A DNA stretch of 64,000 bases from Tribonema minus (lineage: Eukaryota; Sar; Xanthophyceae; Tribonematales; Tribonemataceae), in contig JAFCMP010000290.1 of the NCBI GenBank assembly GCA_017506865.1, positions 496,001-560,000 on the forward strand, written 5' to 3'. Shown piece after piece: positions 1-8,844 of this stretch. The number at the start of each line of letters is the position of its first letter. The stretch's first letter is position 1. Under the pieces are notes generated by a model. That model searched no databases. It worked only from the letters and a program-made list of their open reading frames with translations, and was not told the DNA's origin. Made by a program: the position numbers and the translations under genes.

Positions 1-482
1 CCGAACCTTGTTCGGCTACCTCAAGCAGCGCCTTCGCCCTCCCGGCAGTGCCGCCACACTGCCTAGTGCAATGATATGACCAATCGCTCCTACAAGCAGC
101 ACAAATAGATCGGTGGTCTGTCTACACCAATCTGCTGGCCCTAGAATAGAAAATGTGCAAGAAGATATCACTTGCAAAATTGGATCCCATGCCTTGATTG
201 TCATACGTGGACAAGCTTAAGAGGTCCATCCACACAGCCTGATCCACTTGAATCGCCCTCCTCCTTTGCCGTCGGCAGATTTGGGCAGAAGCCGCAGAAG
301 TGGCAGCTTGCGGAACTTCAAGGTCAAAACGTTTCTGGGTGGATTTTGCTGGCGCCACGTTGGTGACTCCCACCCTGTGTGCCTGCTGTTCAGCCAACGC
401 TCGGCACCCTCCACGAGGGGCAGCCGCCACCGTGTCCCAGGGGCGGGGCAGGGCCCGCCCCATTTCAACTTCAAGTCGTTTC
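1..482. other. Presumed 5' leader/flank of the LINE
   Basis: No convincing gene ends here. The ORF1 frame is already open from about base 300 but has no ATG until 483, so most of this stretch is probably the element's 5' untranslated region. The junction with host DNA was not recognised. Confidence 0.4.
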
Positions 483-2975
483 ATGCCATCCGAAGCGATG
501 GAGGTGGTGCTGCCAGCGGCGACTGGCGACACGCCAGCTGGCCCAAATGGTCGCGCGGCCACCCCTCCTGCTGCTGCTGCCTCGTGGGCGGCCAAAGCCG
601 CCAAAACTGCGACAACACCCCCGTCGCTTACAGCGAAGAGCAACCTGCTTCGGGAGGAGGCACGGCTGCTGCACGGCCACGATGGAGCCTACTTCACTCC
701 CCGAGGCAGCTACACGCCAACCCCAGCCCCATCCGCCCTCACTCCAGGGCAGCTATACCAACAGGCGAGCGAGATGTTCCACGCCGCGGAACAGGAGCAG
801 TACTTCTTCGTGCCCCCCGCTGTCGCGGCGGTGGGGCGCCAGGGTGGAGCCGCTGCGGGCCGCCTCATGGCGATGGCGGCGCGCGTGCAGGGCCGTCCGA
901 CAGCGGAGGGACAGCCATTTGTGCCGCCGGCGGCGGCAGCCGGCACAGACCTAGTCTCGTTTACGGTGGATCCAGTCACCTGCTACACCCAGGAGCACTT
1001 GGCTGCCTTGCCGGCCAGCGTCCGCGCACTGTTAGCAGAGCTCGCGCCGGCCCGTCAGCCTCACGAGCGCGAGCGCAGCACCCCTGCGGCGGCTGCACAG
1101 CGCCGCGCCCGACTCACGCGGGGGCGCCAGCAGCTGCTAGCGGCGGCGCTCACGCACATGCACGACGCGGCGAGGGCCGGCGCTGGAGACGCTGCCTCAC
1201 TTGCGTCCCTATTCAAGGGTGCAGAGACGCTGGGGCCTCTGTCGCCTCGCGATGACTTCCGCACGCTATGCTTGCGGGCGCCGGCCGCGCTCGTTGACGC
1301 GGCGCTCGGAACGGTCGGCGACTCCGCTGACTTCAGCTTCAGCGGCTTCCGCCTGCGCATCACCCGCGCTGGTGACATGAGCGCCCCGGTCACGGTCACC
1401 GTGCGCGGCGCGCCGGCGGCGTGGTCTGCAGCGCAGCTTGCAATGCTGCTTGCGCCCGCACTCGCAGCTCCTGGCATGCCCATCGCGCCGGTGCGCTTGC
1501 GGGCGGGCGGCGGCGGCACTTCCGCCGCCTTTCTGCTGCTGGCCAGCGCTCTGAAGACCTGCGGCGTAGGCATTAACGGTGCGGCCTCATCCGCGGCGCC
1601 GGCGTCGGCGGCATCGCCAGGCGCCGCGGGTGTTTGGGAGCTAACAGTGGTCCGCGGCGTTGCGCGGCGACTCGCGCACTCGGTCCTATGCGCGGTGGAC
1701 GGCACGGAAGTAGCGCTGCGGCTGCTGGGCCCTGACAATCTGACAGCGTGCCCGTCCTGCTTGCGACGGCACTTCACGCGCCCGGGTCAGCAGTGCCGGG
1801 CAACGCGCTGCGCGCACACCACGCTCCCCGCGGCCTGCACCACGCCAGCCGCCGCCACTGGCACAGCCGCCGGTGCCCCTGCGGTAGCCACGGCTGCAGC
1901 CGCCGCGGCGGCAGCCGCCGCGACGCAGCGTGCGCCCACCGGCGCCGCCGCCTCGCACCCCCCAGCGCCGGCGGCGACCGGCGCCGCCGCGACGGACGCT
2001 GCCGCCGCCTCGACGCCCGCGCTGGCGAGCGCGTCGCCGGGCGCCTCGCCGCCGCCGCCGGCGGCCGACGCGGACCCTGCGCAGCTGGGCCAGGAGCAGC
2101 GCATTCAGCAGCTGCAGGGGGGCATCCTGGAGGGGAGGACCGCGCGGAAGGGGCTGCAGCAGCAGGTCAAGGCACTGACAAAGCTGCTGGCAGCCTCCGA
2201 GGCGGGAAAGCGGGCTGCTGAGGCCGATCGCGACCGGTCTCTGGCAGAGCAAGTTCGTGCGGAGCGGCTGGCGGCGCAGCAACGGAGCCTGCGCGAAGGA
2301 GAGCAGGTGCGCAACGCTGCGGCGACCGCTCGACTCGAGGCGCAGCTGACAGCGGAAGCGGCGCGCGCTGCGAGCGTGGCGGTGCCGGCGGCGGACGCCG
2401 CCGGCGCGGTGGCCACCACGCCCGTGGCGGGAGACCTTGAGGCTAGCTCTGCAGCGGCTGGCGCTGCGGCGGCGGTGGCGGCGGACGGGGCAACGGCGGC
2501 GGGCGCGGCGGCGGCAGGCGCGGCGGCGGCGGGCGCGCCGCCGCCTGCTGTAGGCGCTGCCAGCGCGGCAGCGGCAGCGGCCGCAAGCGCGGCAGCGGAC
2601 CCCGCGGTGGCACTGGAGGCAGCGGCGGCGCCGCGGCAGCCGCCGCGCTCTTGCTCACGCGGGCGCTCGCGGTGTCGGCGCGCATCGTCGCCAGCGGCTC
2701 GGCACGGCAGCGACTGCAGCGCCTCCCCCTCGCGCAGTAGGCAGCCCCCCATGCCTGCCAGTGACAGCAGCGCGCTTATGTCCGACAGTGGCACACCCCG
2801 CGCCAGCCGCAAGCGCACGGCTGCTGAGCGCACGCCGGGCTCGGCGGCGGAACCCCCCGCTGCACGCCCCGCGCGCGGGCTGCCCCAAGGTCAGTCCGCC
2901 GCCGACCGCTTCCTCTCCACCTCGACGGCCCAGCCGCCGGCATCGGAGGGAGGCGGCGGCGCCTCGGGCCTGTAA
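483..2975 (+). CDS. LINE ORF1 protein (coiled-coil, Cys cluster)
   Basis: The first in-frame ATG gives 830 residues; the frame is open further upstream but without an ATG. The protein is very rich in Ala, Gly and Pro. A Cys/His cluster lies at about residues 423-445 (CPSC, then two more Cys and a His). A charged, Gln/Arg/Glu-rich coiled coil follows at about 534-632. The C-terminal part is basic and Ser/Arg-rich. LINE ORF1 proteins typically bind the element's RNA and form multimers through a coiled coil; that role is inferred from position and composition, since no RRM domain was recognised. The stop TAA lies 33 bases before ORF2, so ORF2 would need reinitiation or a similar mechanism. Confidence 0.8.
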   Translation: MPSEAMEVVLPAATGDTPAGPNGRAATPPAAAASWAAKAAKTATTPPSLTAKSNLLREEARLLHGHDGAYFTPRGSYTPTPAPSALTPGQLYQQASEMFHAAEQEQYFFVPPAVAAVGRQGGAAAGRLMAMAARVQGRPTAEGQPFVPPAAAAGTDLVSFTVDPVTCYTQEHLAALPASVRALLAELAPARQPHERERSTPAAAAQRRARLTRGRQQLLAAALTHMHDAARAGAGDAASLASLFKGAETLGPLSPRDDFRTLCLRAPAALVDAALGTVGDSADFSFSGFRLRITRAGDMSAPVTVTVRGAPAAWSAAQLAMLLAPALAAPGMPIAPVRLRAGGGGTSAAFLLLASALKTCGVGINGAASSAAPASAASPGAAGVWELTVVRGVARRLAHSVLCAVDGTEVALRLLGPDNLTACPSCLRRHFTRPGQQCRATRCAHTTLPAACTTPAAATGTAAGAPAVATAAAAAAAAAATQRAPTGAAASHPPAPAATGAAATDAAAASTPALASASPGASPPPPAADADPAQLGQEQRIQQLQGGILEGRTARKGLQQQVKALTKLLAASEAGKRAAEADRDRSLAEQVRAERLAAQQRSLREGEQVRNAAATARLEAQLTAEAARAASVAVPAADAAGAVATTPVAGDLEASSAAAGAAAAVAADGATAAGAAAAGAAAAGAPPPAVGAASAAAAAAASAAADPAVALEAAAAPRQPPRSCSRGRSRCRRASSPAARHGSDCSASPSRSRQPPMPASDSSALMSDSGTPRASRKRTAAERTPGSAAEPPAARPARGLPQGQSAADRFLSTSTAQPPASEGGGGASGL

Positions 2976-3008
2976 GCCGCCGGTGCGGCGCTCCCCTCAT
3001 CCACCGTA

Positions 3009-6000
3009 ATGATGTCTGACTCTACTTCAGGGGGAGCCGCACCGGCGGCCATTGCGGCAGCTGCTGCTGCAGCAGCGGCTGCCGCGGCGGGCATAGACCC
3101 TGCGCAGCCTGAGGCAGTGCAGGCGCCCGCTCAGCCTGCAACAGCTGCCATCTATCCGCGCTGCCCTTTATATGACACTGGCTGCCTCTTTCGGGTGCCA
3201 GTGCCCAAACCGCGCCTCCGCCGGAACGGGGAGGCGAACACGCTCACGGCGCAGACGTCGGCGTCGCTGGCGCTGGCGCGCCGCATCGCCACGACGCTGG
3301 CGGATCACCAGCGCCGCGAGCATCCGAATGTGCCTGCCGACTTTCTCGCGCGTATGCAGGCGGTCGACGATGAGTGTTTGACTCTCCACCGAGCCGGCGC
3401 GGGCACCTACTACGCCGTGGAACCCGAGCTGCTACTCTGCGCATGCGCCTCGTGCGGCGAGCCAGGGTGCGTGCGCACGAAATTGCACCAGCGCGACCAC
3501 CTGTACAAGTCCCGGGGGGCGGCCGCAACGCAGCGGCCACACGGGCCCCGCGTCGCGCCTCTGCCCCCCATCCTCCCCCTCTCTACAGCCAGCGGCGGCG
3601 CGCGCGGCCCCGGCGCCCGCGCAGCTGCCGCTGTGGCTGCGGCAGGGCCAACATGGCGCAGCGCGCTTCCGCTCTGGACGCTGGCGCCGCTCTCGCCCGC
3701 GCGCGCAGCGCTTGACGACCTCTCCTTTGACTATGTTCTGCAGCAGCAACTGGTGGTCGGCCGCCGCATTCGCCTGGAGCACCGCTCGGACTTCACAGCC
3801 GCCTTGACGGCCACGCTGGCGGGCCTCCGGGAAGCGCAGACGGCGGTAGCGCAGGCACACGGGGTTGAGGCAGCGGCACAGGCGTCCGCCACAGCCGGTG
3901 CATGGTGCAAGCTGCTGCATCTGCTGCCGTGCCTGCTGCTTGTACCCGACGGCTCCCTGCCGCGGGCGCACCGTTTTGCGGCCTTCGTGGCAGGCGACCT
4001 GGACCTGCTCACGCGCACAGCGCTGGCCTTCTGCCGCCGCGGCGCCGCCCGTGCGTGCACGCGCCGCGCTAGGTCTATGATGGAGGCGGCGGCGGCAGTG
4101 CGGGAACGCGCGGCGGCGACGGCGCGGCAGCCGGGCGGCGTCGGGCGCGCCGCGCGGCTGCTGGCGGAGGGTGCTGACACATCTGCCCCCCGCGACTCTG
4201 CTACCTTGCATAAACTGCAGGCTAAACACCCAGCTGGCGATGCGTCTGCGAAGCTGGATGCCGCGGCATCGCGGGCGCGCAGCTTGGTGGCGGCGGCGGC
4301 GCTGGCGGCGCCGGCACCACTCAACTGCGCTTCATTCACGGCGGACGGGCTACGCGAGGCCATCCTCGCCGCCAACCCTGGCTCGGCCGCCGGTCCCTCT
4401 GGGCTGCGCAACTCCCACCTCCAGCAGTGCGTCCGGCACACGGCGCACACGTCGGGGCGCACGGTTGACTGGCTCCTTGAGCTGCTGGCGTGGCTGGGTA
4501 CCGCGGTGTACTCCACCCCCGCCGCGCTGCCCGCCCCCTTTTGGCGCCTTCACGCGGCCGCGCGCCTCAGCGCTGTGGGCGAGAAGGCGCGCCCCATCGC
4601 GTGCGGCGACACCATCCGCCGCCTGTTCGCCCGCACCTTCTGCACGGACACCCGGGACCGCGTCTCCGCGCTGCTGGAACCAATTGGCCAGTTTGGGGTC
4701 GGCGCGCGGGGGGGCGCAGAGAGAGTGGCGCTCATGGCGCAGCTCACGCATGAGTGCGGCGGCGTGCTCCTTGCCATTGACGGCAGTAATGCCTTCAACG
4801 CGCTGTCGCGCTCGGCAGTCCTCACCGCGGTGGCCGAGCATCTGCCTGGCCTGTACGGCTACGTCGAGCACATCTACGGCCCCGGCCGGGCCCCTTGGCT
4901 ACAATTTGGCCTAGATGGGCACGCCGACGCCGCCATCATCCTCTCCCAACAGGGCGTGCAGCAGGGCGACCCATTGGGGCCGCTGCTGTTCGCGCTGGCA
5001 CTGCGCGGCACCATGGTGGCTGCCCGCGCCAAGTTCCCGCAACTGGCGCTTCCGGGCTACCTCGATGACCTCACCATCATGACGCCCAGCTGTGACGCGC
5101 CGGTGCTCGACCACGTTGGCCGCGCGTTCTGCTTCATACAACAGGCGCTGAGCGAGCTCAACATTCAGGTCAACGTCACGAAATGCGCGGCGGTGGTGCC
5201 GGCCTCAGGCGGCGCCCGCGAGCGCGCCGCCGCCGTCTTTGCCGCCGCCAATGTCCCCGTACCAGTATGTGACGACGGCATCACGCTGATGGGGGTGCCG
5301 GTCGGCACCGAGGGCTTCGTGCGCGCGCAAGTGGCGGCGACCCTTCGTGCCCCCGGCACCGACCGCCTGGTTGCGGAGCTTGTGCAGATGGAGGATGTGC
5401 AGGCTGCCTTCTCCATTCTGCGTCTTGCCGTCCCCGCCCGCGCAGGGCATGTCTCGCGCAATACAGCGCCATCCCTCACGCACGAGGAGCTACGGCGCTT
5501 CGACGCCATCACGCTAGCGGCCGTGGCCGCGCTGGCGCAGGAGCCATCGGCGGGTCTTACGCCGCCGGCCCACCAGCGCGCGCCGGCGGCGGGTGACGAT
5601 TGCCGCGGCCCGCCGGCGGTTTCGGCGGCGGCGGCGCCGCCCTCTCTGTGGGCGGCGGCAGTGGCATGGGTACGCGGCGCCGACTGGGGTGGCGAGGCCC
5701 CAGTGACGCTACCAGCACATCAGCAGGTACGCGTGCATCTGCGGCTGGGGAGTGGTGGCTTTGGCGTGCTGGGCGCGGCGCCCCGTGCATGTGCCGCATT
5801 TGCTGCACGTTCCCTCGAGTGCATGGGGCCGGCACTGGCGGCATTTCCAGTCGCGGCACGCAGCCGCGTCCTAGAGCATGCCCGCTATGGCTTCACCTTC
5901 ACCCAGATAGCTACCTGCCTGCAGCAGCTGCGCAGCGGCAGCGATGAGGCTGCAGCGGCCCTCGCACTGCTCCTGCCCACGGTCTGGTACCAGGACTGGC

Positions 6001-7175
6001 GCCAGGACGACGGCGCATGGCGGGCGCTGCGCGATCTGCTGCAACGGGCAGGCGGAGCTGCGGGGCCGGGCATGCGGACTCGCGCCGGCGCGCGCCGCGC
6101 TGCTGCGCCAGCGGTGGCGCGCGAGCCAGGCTCTGCCCAGGCCCCGCCGGCCGCCGTGCTGCCGCGGCGTCAAGCGGCGCTATCACGGGTGCTAGACGCA
6201 GCGCTCGCCGCCACGCAGCTGCGTCGGCTTGAAGCAGCAAATGCGTTGGAAGCAGTCGCGGCGTGGCGCAGCGGCGCCTCTAAGGGGGCCATGGGTTTCT
6301 TGGCGCAATTGCCGAGCACTGACCCAGCGGAGACCATGTCCCCGCCGGAATTCCGCGAGACGCTGCGGCGCCACCTGGGCGTGGAGCGCCCCGCCCCCGC
6401 TGCGGCGCGGTGCCCCAAGTGCCATAGACCAGTGGACTCGGGTGCCCACCTGCGCCGCTGCACACAAGGGCTTAACGTCACGCGACACAACTTGCTCGCA
6501 GACGCGCTCTTTCAGCTGCTCAAGCAGGTGGCCCACCTCCGCGGTCTCGACCGGGACACCCTTGCCCCCTTCCGCCGCTACGCGGCGCGCCACGGGTTCA
6601 ACAAGTTCATGGACATCGTCTTTGGCAGCAACCAGGTCTGCCTTCCAGTCCCTAAAGTGCAGCCGAGCGCCGACGCGGTAGCAGCAGGCCGGTGCACTAA
6701 ACTGCGCGGCGGCTTTGAAGTAGCTTGTTGCATAGACGTCACCATACGTGACAGCTCATGCCCCTCCCGCCTCCGTCAGGCTCAGGGGGGCGCGCGCGAT
6801 GTGCAGCGCGTGCTTGAATCGGCTTCGCAGGAAAAGATAGACACATACGTAGTCTCAGGGGCCCTGGACCCCACTACACACACCCTATTTTCCGCAGCCT
6901 TTGACCACTTCGGCGCTATGTCACGCGACACCCAAGCGCTGCTACACGCACTCGCCGAGCAGAGCTCGCAGGGCAGCTACAATCTCGCGCAGCGCGTTGC
7001 CTTCTGGCGCCGCCGCACCTCCCTCGCGCTACAGCGCGCGCTCACACGTGTCGTGATCGACAACTGGAACGCAGTCATTGCCCCTGATGGCGACGTCAGC
7101 GCTTACCGCCGCATCGCACTGTTGCAAGTGCCGCGGCCCTCGCCGGCCAGCGCCGAACCGCCGGCTCCTCCGTAG
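3009..7175 (+). CDS. LINE ORF2: reverse transcriptase plus restriction-like endonuclease
   Basis: 1388 residues, uninterrupted, starting with ATG ATG. N-terminal Cys/His clusters occur at about residues 52-105 (C-x6-C then H-x4-H) and 144-164, like the DNA-binding fingers of R2-type elements. RT landmarks: GPSGL near 462, RPIAC near 529, motif A with the catalytic Asp in LLAIDGSNAF near 588, GVQQGDPLGPL near 653, and the YLDD box near 683. A zinc knuckle CPKC...H...C lies near 1135-1151. The C-terminus has a VACCIDVT segment near 1240 followed by an EK pair near 1274, consistent with the PD-(D/E)XK endonuclease of RLE-type LINEs. No apurinic endonuclease domain is seen at the N-terminus. The product would nick target DNA and reverse-transcribe element RNA onto it. 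All catalytic boxes are intact. Confidence 0.93.
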   Translation: MMSDSTSGGAAPAAIAAAAAAAAAAAAGIDPAQPEAVQAPAQPATAAIYPRCPLYDTGCLFRVPVPKPRLRRNGEANTLTAQTSASLALARRIATTLADHQRREHPNVPADFLARMQAVDDECLTLHRAGAGTYYAVEPELLLCACASCGEPGCVRTKLHQRDHLYKSRGAAATQRPHGPRVAPLPPILPLSTASGGARGPGARAAAAVAAAGPTWRSALPLWTLAPLSPARAALDDLSFDYVLQQQLVVGRRIRLEHRSDFTAALTATLAGLREAQTAVAQAHGVEAAAQASATAGAWCKLLHLLPCLLLVPDGSLPRAHRFAAFVAGDLDLLTRTALAFCRRGAARACTRRARSMMEAAAAVRERAAATARQPGGVGRAARLLAEGADTSAPRDSATLHKLQAKHPAGDASAKLDAAASRARSLVAAAALAAPAPLNCASFTADGLREAILAANPGSAAGPSGLRNSHLQQCVRHTAHTSGRTVDWLLELLAWLGTAVYSTPAALPAPFWRLHAAARLSAVGEKARPIACGDTIRRLFARTFCTDTRDRVSALLEPIGQFGVGARGGAERVALMAQLTHECGGVLLAIDGSNAFNALSRSAVLTAVAEHLPGLYGYVEHIYGPGRAPWLQFGLDGHADAAIILSQQGVQQGDPLGPLLFALALRGTMVAARAKFPQLALPGYLDDLTIMTPSCDAPVLDHVGRAFCFIQQALSELNIQVNVTKCAAVVPASGGARERAAAVFAAANVPVPVCDDGITLMGVPVGTEGFVRAQVAATLRAPGTDRLVAELVQMEDVQAAFSILRLAVPARAGHVSRNTAPSLTHEELRRFDAITLAAVAALAQEPSAGLTPPAHQRAPAAGDDCRGPPAVSAAAAPPSLWAAAVAWVRGADWGGEAPVTLPAHQQVRVHLRLGSGGFGVLGAAPRACAAFAARSLECMGPALAAFPVAARSRVLEHARYGFTFTQIATCLQQLRSGSDEAAAALALLLPTVWYQDWRQDDGAWRALRDLLQRAGGAAGPGMRTRAGARRAAAPAVAREPGSAQAPPAAVLPRRQAALSRVLDAALAATQLRRLEAANALEAVAAWRSGASKGAMGFLAQLPSTDPAETMSPPEFRETLRRHLGVERPAPAAARCPKCHRPVDSGAHLRRCTQGLNVTRHNLLADALFQLLKQVAHLRGLDRDTLAPFRRYAARHGFNKFMDIVFGSNQVCLPVPKVQPSADAVAAGRCTKLRGGFEVACCIDVTIRDSSCPSRLRQAQGGARDVQRVLESASQEKIDTYVVSGALDPTTHTLFSAAFDHFGAMSRDTQALLHALAEQSSQGSYNLAQRVAFWRRRTSLALQRALTRVVIDNWNAVIAPDGDVSAYRRIALLQVPRPSPASAEPPAPP

Positions 7176-8511
7176 ATTTAGTTATTGCAAGCCCGATTTA
7201 TCGTGCGCGCAGCCCATGCGGTCCAGGACATAATATACAACTTCAAGGTGATGAAAGCCAGGCTTGAGAAATGCAAACGTCACGACGATCAACATGTGGG
7301 ACGTGTTTGGCATAAAGCTTCGGTCCGTTACCTTCACAGTGCGCAGCCCAGACGGCGTTCACTCATCTCCCGGTGCGGCTGCAGACTACACTCAGGTCAG
7401 TGCTGGTGTGTCCCTGCAGTGTGATGTACAGGTTCAGCTGCCCGATCTGTCCAAGGCGAGAAGGAGCGGACTGACGAGGTTCATGATTCGGAAGAAAACC
7501 CACGGCCTTCTACGTCACCTCTGGCGACAGGAGACAGGAGCATCAACGATCTAAGCAACTCCACCGATCTTCAAGCAGCGTCGAGTCACCAGCTTTAAGG
7601 GAGTTGAAGTTGAAGCTGGAGTGTTGTAGGACACAGCCGGCAGGGGTAATGACTGAAGTGTTGCGCCAAGGGCGTGTACCAGAGATGCCGACGCCCCGTC
7701 TACGAGTCACATCTGGTATCCGACCAGTGTGGTACCAGCGAACGAGGCAGTTGTGGCATAGTCCGCAGTCTTTCTTGGCAACAGGCACAATGATGTGTCA
7801 GCATGGCAGCTAGGTGAGGTATTGTACCTGCAAATGGCACATGGTAGTAGTGCACGTGCGCGAATACCGCGGCCATCACAGCTTGCTGCATATGCATACT
7901 TCACATGTATCATATGGGTAAAGTGTGCCAACTTGAAGCGCATATGCTACGTACCAGGACTGAGATACTAGGTACGTGATGCAGTATTAGACCAGTATCA
8001 CACCTGCTACAGAACACCAGGAGCCTTGGGCTCTAACCACTTGGTGTGCTGCTGCCGCATTTATCACTGCCATCAGCTCAAATCCCTGCAGTTTCGTACC
8101 ATTGTTTGCCTGCGCTGCAAGATCGATTCCACATATCGAAGCTTGCAGCAGGCAGAACCACTGGCAGTCTGTGTCGTGCCCACGCTCATGTCCACTTGTG
8201 AGAAAATACATGCAGTATCAGGATGTGCACGGCCTTGACTGTTGGTTCCTACCTGTATCACCATTAAGTACAGGCACCCTGTCTGCAGCTCAAAGGATGC
8301 CATCTCGAAACCTTCACATTCTGTGGAACAAACAGTCTACCCTATTAGTACACATGACAAGGCGGTTGTGACCATGAACTACAGTGAAGGGCACTTGCGG
8401 TTTCAATCCAAACGGAACATATGGCTGTGGGGCACACCTGCGCCTGCGCAACGCCAGCAGTAAAATATTCGATGAACTAGTTATTTTGTACGTATGGACT
8501 TGTATTTATAA
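7176..8511. other. LINE 3' region and noncoding flank
   Basis: After the ORF2 stop there is no further credible coding sequence. The first few hundred bases probably belong to the LINE 3' untranslated region. Short GTTGAAG/CTTCAA motifs, common throughout the window, appear near 7236 and 7608. Confidence 0.4.
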
Positions 8512-8844
8512 AGGCCCAAGGGAGGCCGGGTTGCCTATGCAATCGAAAAGCTTGCGTCAACGCAGCAGCCTGTGCCATTCGTGCAGGAGTCGTACGGACG
8601 GCTGGGCAAGCAGACAAGACTTTTTGTCAAGGAGTTGGCAATGCATTCAGCACTGTGCTCAGGGGGGGGGAAGGCAGATGTGTTACGCAAGGCCGGGTTA
8701 GCTAAGCGTCAGATCCTCATTGAGCTGAGCATGTCGCTGGCGCGGGAGTTGGCGGAGCGCGTCATGGCGTACACACGCGGAGCGCGAATGCTGGGCTGTG
8801 TTGCAGCGCCGGTATCCAAGCTCCTAGGACACAGCGCAGACTAG
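8512..8844 (+). pseudogene. Relic of a LINE ORF2 C-terminus
   Basis: An open stretch of 110 codons ends at a TAG. It includes the segment PFVQESYGRLGKQ followed by an amphipathic region. This resembles the extreme C-terminus of RLE-type LINE ORF2 proteins, where a Phe-x4-(Y/F)G-x-(L/M) segment follows the endonuclease; the complete element at the left of the window has the counterpart LFSAAFDHFGAMSRDT. No RT motifs precede it, because a stop closes the frame just upstream. It is best read as the 3' tail of a 5'-truncated LINE copy, the usual outcome of incomplete reverse transcription. Assignment rests on this short motif only. Confidence 0.55.

Larger units (their letters stand above)
300..7175 (+). 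mobile_element. Two-ORF LINE (non-LTR retrotransposon) with restriction-like endonuclease
   Basis: Two long GC-rich reading frames follow each other with 33 bases between them: an ORF1 with a coiled coil and an ORF2 with reverse transcriptase. No terminal repeats are visible, and the order RT, CCHC knuckle, C-terminal PD-(D/E)XK-like endonuclease is that of the early-branching LINEs (R2/NeSL/CRE-like groups). Both ORFs are open, so this copy looks young. The outer ends could not be fixed: no poly(A) tail, simple 3' repeat or target-site duplication was recognised, and the left end may lie close to or beyond the window edge. Confidence 0.9.

Noticed and set aside
483-7175. Many long alternative-frame ORFs on both strands within the left LINE
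   Set aside because: High GC content suppresses stop codons; only the two frames with RT, zinc and coiled-coil features are credible.
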